This document shows positions 6,948-9,198 of a stretch of DNA of 9,198 nucleotides, piece by piece (the first letter of the stretch is position 1; each line of letters starts with the position of its first letter). Under the pieces are notes generated by a model, which searched no databases, was not told the origin of the DNA, and worked only from the letters and a program-made list of their open reading frames with translations. The stretch spans positions 1 through 9,198 of the forward strand of contig CAIXXI010000422.1 of the NCBI GenBank assembly GCA_903923345.1, in the 5' to 3' direction. The position numbers and the translations under genes are program-made. This stretch comes from an uncultured Burkholderiales bacterium (GTDB lineage: Bacteria > Pseudomonadota > Gammaproteobacteria > Burkholderiales > Burkholderiaceae_E).

Positions 6948-7856
6948 GTGAGCCGCCAGCCGTCACTTCCGAATCCATTCGATGCATCCCTCCGGTCCCT
7001 GCAGGGGCGCGCTGGGCGTGTGGCCTTGTATACCCGTGGGTCCGGCGCACCGGTCTTGCTGATCCACAGCATCAATGCAGCGGCCTCCGCCTACGAAATG
7101 CGGCCGATCTTCGATCGCCTGACCGAGACCCACCGGGTGTTCGCGCTGGATTTGCCGGGATACGGTGCATCTGAACGCTCTGATCGGCCCTACACAGTGG
7201 ATGTGTTCGTTGCCGCGATCGACGACGCACTCGATGCGATTCAGGCCGAATGCGGCGACCAGCCGGTTGACGTGCTGGCCCTGTCGCTGTCTTGTGAATT
7301 TGCGGCCCGATTGGCGACTCGAACGCCGAAGCGGTTTCGCACGCTTGCGCTGATATCCGCCACCGGGCTTGATCGTCGATCGGCCTCGCTCAGGGGCCCG
7401 GACGGTTCCAACCGCGAGGTGCCGGGTGTCCACGCGATGACCGCGTTCTCACTCTGGAGCCAGGCCCTGTTCAATGCGCTGGTCAGCCGTTCGAGCATGC
7501 GCTACTTCCTGCAGCGCACCTGGGGCTCCAAGGCCATCGATGAAGGTCTGATGGAATACAGCTACCTGGCTGCGCATCAGCCCGGAGCACGGCATGCACC
7601 CCTGGCTTTTTTGTCGGGGCGATTGTTCTCGGCTGACATCCGCACCGTGTATGAACGGCTGACCCTGCCGGTGTGGCTTGCGCACGGCGTGCGTGGGGAT
7701 TTCCAGGACTACAGCGGTGCCGACTGGACCCGCAGCCGCCCTAACTGGTCGATCGAGGTGTTTCAGACCGGCGCCTTGCCGCATTTCGAGCAGCCCGAGC
7801 GGTTTGTATCGGCCTGGAGGCGCTTTGCCTCGGATGCCATCGGCCGGCGGGATTGA
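6948..7856 (+). CDS. Alpha/beta-fold hydrolase with non-canonical nucleophile elbow
   Basis: A 302-residue alpha/beta-hydrolase with no assigned substrate. The GTG at 6948 is chosen because the fold's first strands (VALYTRGSG, residues 25-33; VLLIH, 36-40) come soon after it and the next in-frame Met (51) is inside the domain. No Shine-Dalgarno is visible. Fold landmarks are the oxyanion-loop region IHSINAAAS (39-47, usually HG), FALDLPGYGAS (65-75), the nucleophile strand VLALSLSCEFAAR (109-121), the acid region LAHGVRGDF (244-252, Asp251) and the histidine region LPHFEQPERF (277-286, His279). The usual elbow G-x-S-x-G reads A-L-S-L-S here, with Ser113 as likely nucleophile. The triad is therefore plausible, but the elbow is atypical. 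There is no signal peptide, so it is probably cytoplasmic. It is divergent from glcB and 69 bases ahead of the dienelactone hydrolase gene. Esterase, lactonase or C-C hydrolase activity are all possible. Confidence 0.85.
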   Translation: MSRQPSLPNPFDASLRSLQGRAGRVALYTRGSGAPVLLIHSINAAASAYEMRPIFDRLTETHRVFALDLPGYGASERSDRPYTVDVFVAAIDDALDAIQAECGDQPVDVLALSLSCEFAARLATRTPKRFRTLALISATGLDRRSASLRGPDGSNREVPGVHAMTAFSLWSQALFNALVSRSSMRYFLQRTWGSKAIDEGLMEYSYLAAHQPGARHAPLAFLSGRLFSADIRTVYERLTLPVWLAHGVRGDFQDYSGADWTRSRPNWSIEVFQTGALPHFEQPERFVSAWRRFASDAIGRRD

Positions 7857-7913
7857 AACAGGCTGGGCTGCGGCGTCAAGTAAGATCGTATGGATTGACC
7901 CGACGACATCTCA

Positions 7914-7920
7914 GAGGAGG
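7914..7920 (+). promoter_or_regulatory. Ribosome binding site of the dienelactone hydrolase gene
   Basis: GAGGAGG with a 5-base spacer to the ATG at 7926. It is the strongest Shine-Dalgarno in the window and fixes this start over the in-frame Met4. A weak -10-like TAAGAT at 7881-7886 lies upstream without a matching -35. Confidence 0.85.
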
Positions 7921-7925
7921 ACAAC

Positions 7926-8594
7926 ATGGGACACATGATCGAATTCAAGCGGCCTGACGGTGGCCAGACTGGTGGCTACCTGGCCAGCGCCGGCGCCGGC
8001 AAGCCCGGCATCGTCGTGATTCAGGAATGGTGGGGCCTCAATGACCAGATCTGCGGCGTGGCTGACCGGTTCGCGCGCGCGGGTTACAACGCCCTTGCAC
8101 CGGATCTCTACAAAGGCCGTGTGACCCAGAAGCCCGACGAGGCCAATCACCTCATGACCGGCCTGGATTTTCCGGGTGCGACGCATCAGGACATTCGCGG
8201 CGCGGTGATGCACCTGGCGTCACTGGGTGGCAAGGTGGGGGTGATGGGCTTTTGCATGGGCGGCGCCCTGACGGTCGCCAGTGCGGTGCACGTGCCCGAG
8301 GCCAGCGCAGCGGTGTGCTTCTACGGCATTCCGCCTGCTGATTTCGCTGATCCGGCGAAAATCACCATTCCCTTCCAGGGCCATTTCGCGAACCGCGACG
8401 ACTGGTGCACGCCGGTTGCCGCCGACGGGCTTGAAAAGGCGATGAAGGCAGCGGGACAGGCGCCCCAGATTCATCGTTATGAAGCCGATCACGGCTTCTT
8501 CAACGAGCGGCGCGGGGAGGTCTACGACGCAGCCTGTGCGCAGCAAGCCTGGGACCGCATGACCGAGTTTCTGGCCAAAGCACTGGCAGCCTGA
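7926..8594 (+). CDS. Dienelactone hydrolase family protein
   Basis: A 222-residue cytoplasmic hydrolase of the dienelactone hydrolase family. The type enzymes open dienelactone to maleylacetate in chlorocatechol breakdown, but many relatives have other ester or lactone substrates. The family's catalytic set is visible: Glu34 in IQEWWGL (32-38), nucleophile Cys110 in GFCMGG (108-113), the acid Asp158 or Asp159 in ANRDDW (155-160), and His189 in ADHGFFNE (187-194). It is slightly shorter than the classical enzyme of about 236 residues, and no domain seems missing. No chlorocatechol dioxygenase, cycloisomerase or maleylacetate reductase gene is nearby, so a chlorocatechol role is not supported by context. 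The stop codon is one base before the acyl-CoA dehydrogenase ATG, which suggests a shared transcript and coupled translation. The family is firm; the substrate is unknown. Confidence 0.95.
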   Translation: MGHMIEFKRPDGGQTGGYLASAGAGKPGIVVIQEWWGLNDQICGVADRFARAGYNALAPDLYKGRVTQKPDEANHLMTGLDFPGATHQDIRGAVMHLASLGGKVGVMGFCMGGALTVASAVHVPEASAAVCFYGIPPADFADPAKITIPFQGHFANRDDWCTPVAADGLEKAMKAAGQAPQIHRYEADHGFFNERRGEVYDAACAQQAWDRMTEFLAKALAA

Positions 8595-8595
8595 C

Positions 8596-9198
8596 ATGAG
8601 CCTGGCCTTCGAATCAGTTGATTTGCCGCCTGCCGCAGCCGAACTGCGTCAGCGGGTTCGGGCGTTTCTGCGCGAGCAGCGTGCAGCCGGGGCATACGTT
8701 CCGAGCTGTTCCGGATGGACGCTGTTTGATCGCAATTTCACCCGCGCGTGCGGGCAGGCCGGCTTCATCGGGCTGACCTGGCCCAAGCGATGGGGCGGCC
8801 AGGAGCGCTCGACCCTTGAGCGCTATGTGGTCGTCGAGGAATTGCTCGCTGCGGGTGCGCCGGTGGGCGGGCACTGGATTGCGGATCGCCAAAGCGGTCC
8901 GCAAATTCTGCGTCATGGCAGCCAGCAGCTGCAGGAACTCGTACTGCCCGGCATCGTCAAGGGCGAGGTGACCTGTGCGATCGGCATGAGCGAGCCGAGT
9001 TCCGGCTCCGATCTGGCGAGCGTTCGATCGCGTGGTGAGAAGGTCGATGGTGGCTGGCGTCTGCAGGGTCGCAAGATCTGGACGACCGGTGGCCATCATG
9101 CTGATTACATGATCGGACTGTTTAGAACCGATCCGCCGGATACGTCCAAACGCCATGCCGGCCTCACACAATTTGCAATCGATCTGCGCAGCCAGGGC
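8596..9198 (+). CDS. Acyl-CoA dehydrogenase, N-terminal part (3' partial)
   Basis: The first 201 residues of an FAD-dependent acyl-CoA dehydrogenase, which oxidises an acyl-CoA to the 2-enoyl-CoA and passes electrons to electron-transfer flavoprotein. The frame runs open through the right edge. The ATG at 8596 is one base after the preceding stop (TGA-C-ATG); no strong Shine-Dalgarno is seen, so translational coupling is likely. Residues about 12-125 match the helical N-terminal domain, including GLTWPKRWGGQE (59-70) and EELLAAG (81-87). From about 126 comes the middle domain, with the FAD/substrate segment AIGMSEPSSGSDLAS (128-142) and RKIWTTGGHHADYM (159-172). The catalytic Glu and C-terminal domain lie beyond the window, so the chain-length class cannot be assigned. 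Pairing with a dienelactone-hydrolase-like enzyme hints at catabolism of an unusual acid, but this is inference. Confidence 0.93.
   Translation, partial: MSLAFESVDLPPAAAELRQRVRAFLREQRAAGAYVPSCSGWTLFDRNFTRACGQAGFIGLTWPKRWGGQERSTLERYVVVEELLAAGAPVGGHWIADRQSGPQILRHGSQQLQELVLPGIVKGEVTCAIGMSEPSSGSDLASVRSRGEKVDGGWRLQGRKIWTTGGHHADYMIGLFRTDPPDTSKRHAGLTQFAIDLRSQG

Noticed and set aside
6871..7050. Upstream extension of the malate synthase frame
   Set aside because: It would run into the divergent hydrolase gene and adds residues not found at the start of known malate synthase G proteins.
7926..8594. Chlorocatechol degradation cluster
   Set aside because: Only the dienelactone hydrolase family member is present; no ring-cleavage dioxygenase, cycloisomerase or maleylacetate reductase is in the window.
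8614..9171. Open frame of 185 codons on the - strand at the right end
   Set aside because: The + strand over the same bases encodes clear acyl-CoA dehydrogenase motifs in an uninterrupted frame, so this is its shadow.
1..9198. Mobile element, CRISPR array, defence system or prophage
   Set aside because: I saw no transposase, integrase, spaced direct repeats, tRNA junction or compositional break; all main genes look like chromosomal housekeeping or catabolic genes.

Overview
The window reads as a stretch of GC-rich proteobacterial chromosome. The dense packing, G/C-ending codons, short intergenic gaps and overall protein flavour (malate synthase G, a fumarylpyruvate-hydrolase-like FAH enzyme, crotonase, dienelactone hydrolase, acyl-CoA dehydrogenase) suggest a betaproteobacterium, probably Burkholderiales. 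That placement is an inference from protein style, not from a marker gene. I see no tRNA, rRNA, CRISPR array, transposase, integrase or phage gene.

Left part (1-1887, all + strand): a C-terminal fragment of a proline-rich protein ending in a single ricin-type beta-trefoil; an exported four-EF-hand protein (start 578); and a fumarylacetoacetate-hydrolase-family enzyme that, unusually, carries a twin-arginine/lipoprotein-like signal peptide behind a strong ribosome binding site. All three look like envelope or periplasmic proteins, although the lectin's export signal would lie outside the window.

Middle part (1908-4714): a crotonase-family gene on the - strand, with a hairpin between it and the convergent FAH gene. 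Back to back with it is a lipoprotein of the UshA-like 5'-nucleotidase family on the + strand, followed by a very clean UUCG-loop hairpin between convergent genes.

Right part (4714-9198): malate synthase G (glcB) on the - strand, consuming glyoxylate and acetyl-CoA. Across a 77-base gap lies a divergent alpha/beta-hydrolase with a non-canonical nucleophile elbow. Then come a dienelactone-hydrolase-family gene with a textbook Shine-Dalgarno and, one base after its stop, an acyl-CoA dehydrogenase that runs off the window. The last two form a tight pair.

Functionally this is mostly central and peripheral carbon catabolism (glyoxylate assimilation, acyl-CoA chemistry, ring-cleavage-type hydrolases) mixed with envelope proteins. 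I did not find a convincing new multi-gene system. The points most worth a second look are the apparently exported FAH enzyme, the crotonase and alpha/beta-hydrolase with altered catalytic motifs, and the pyrimidine-rich, Shine-Dalgarno-less leader of glcB.
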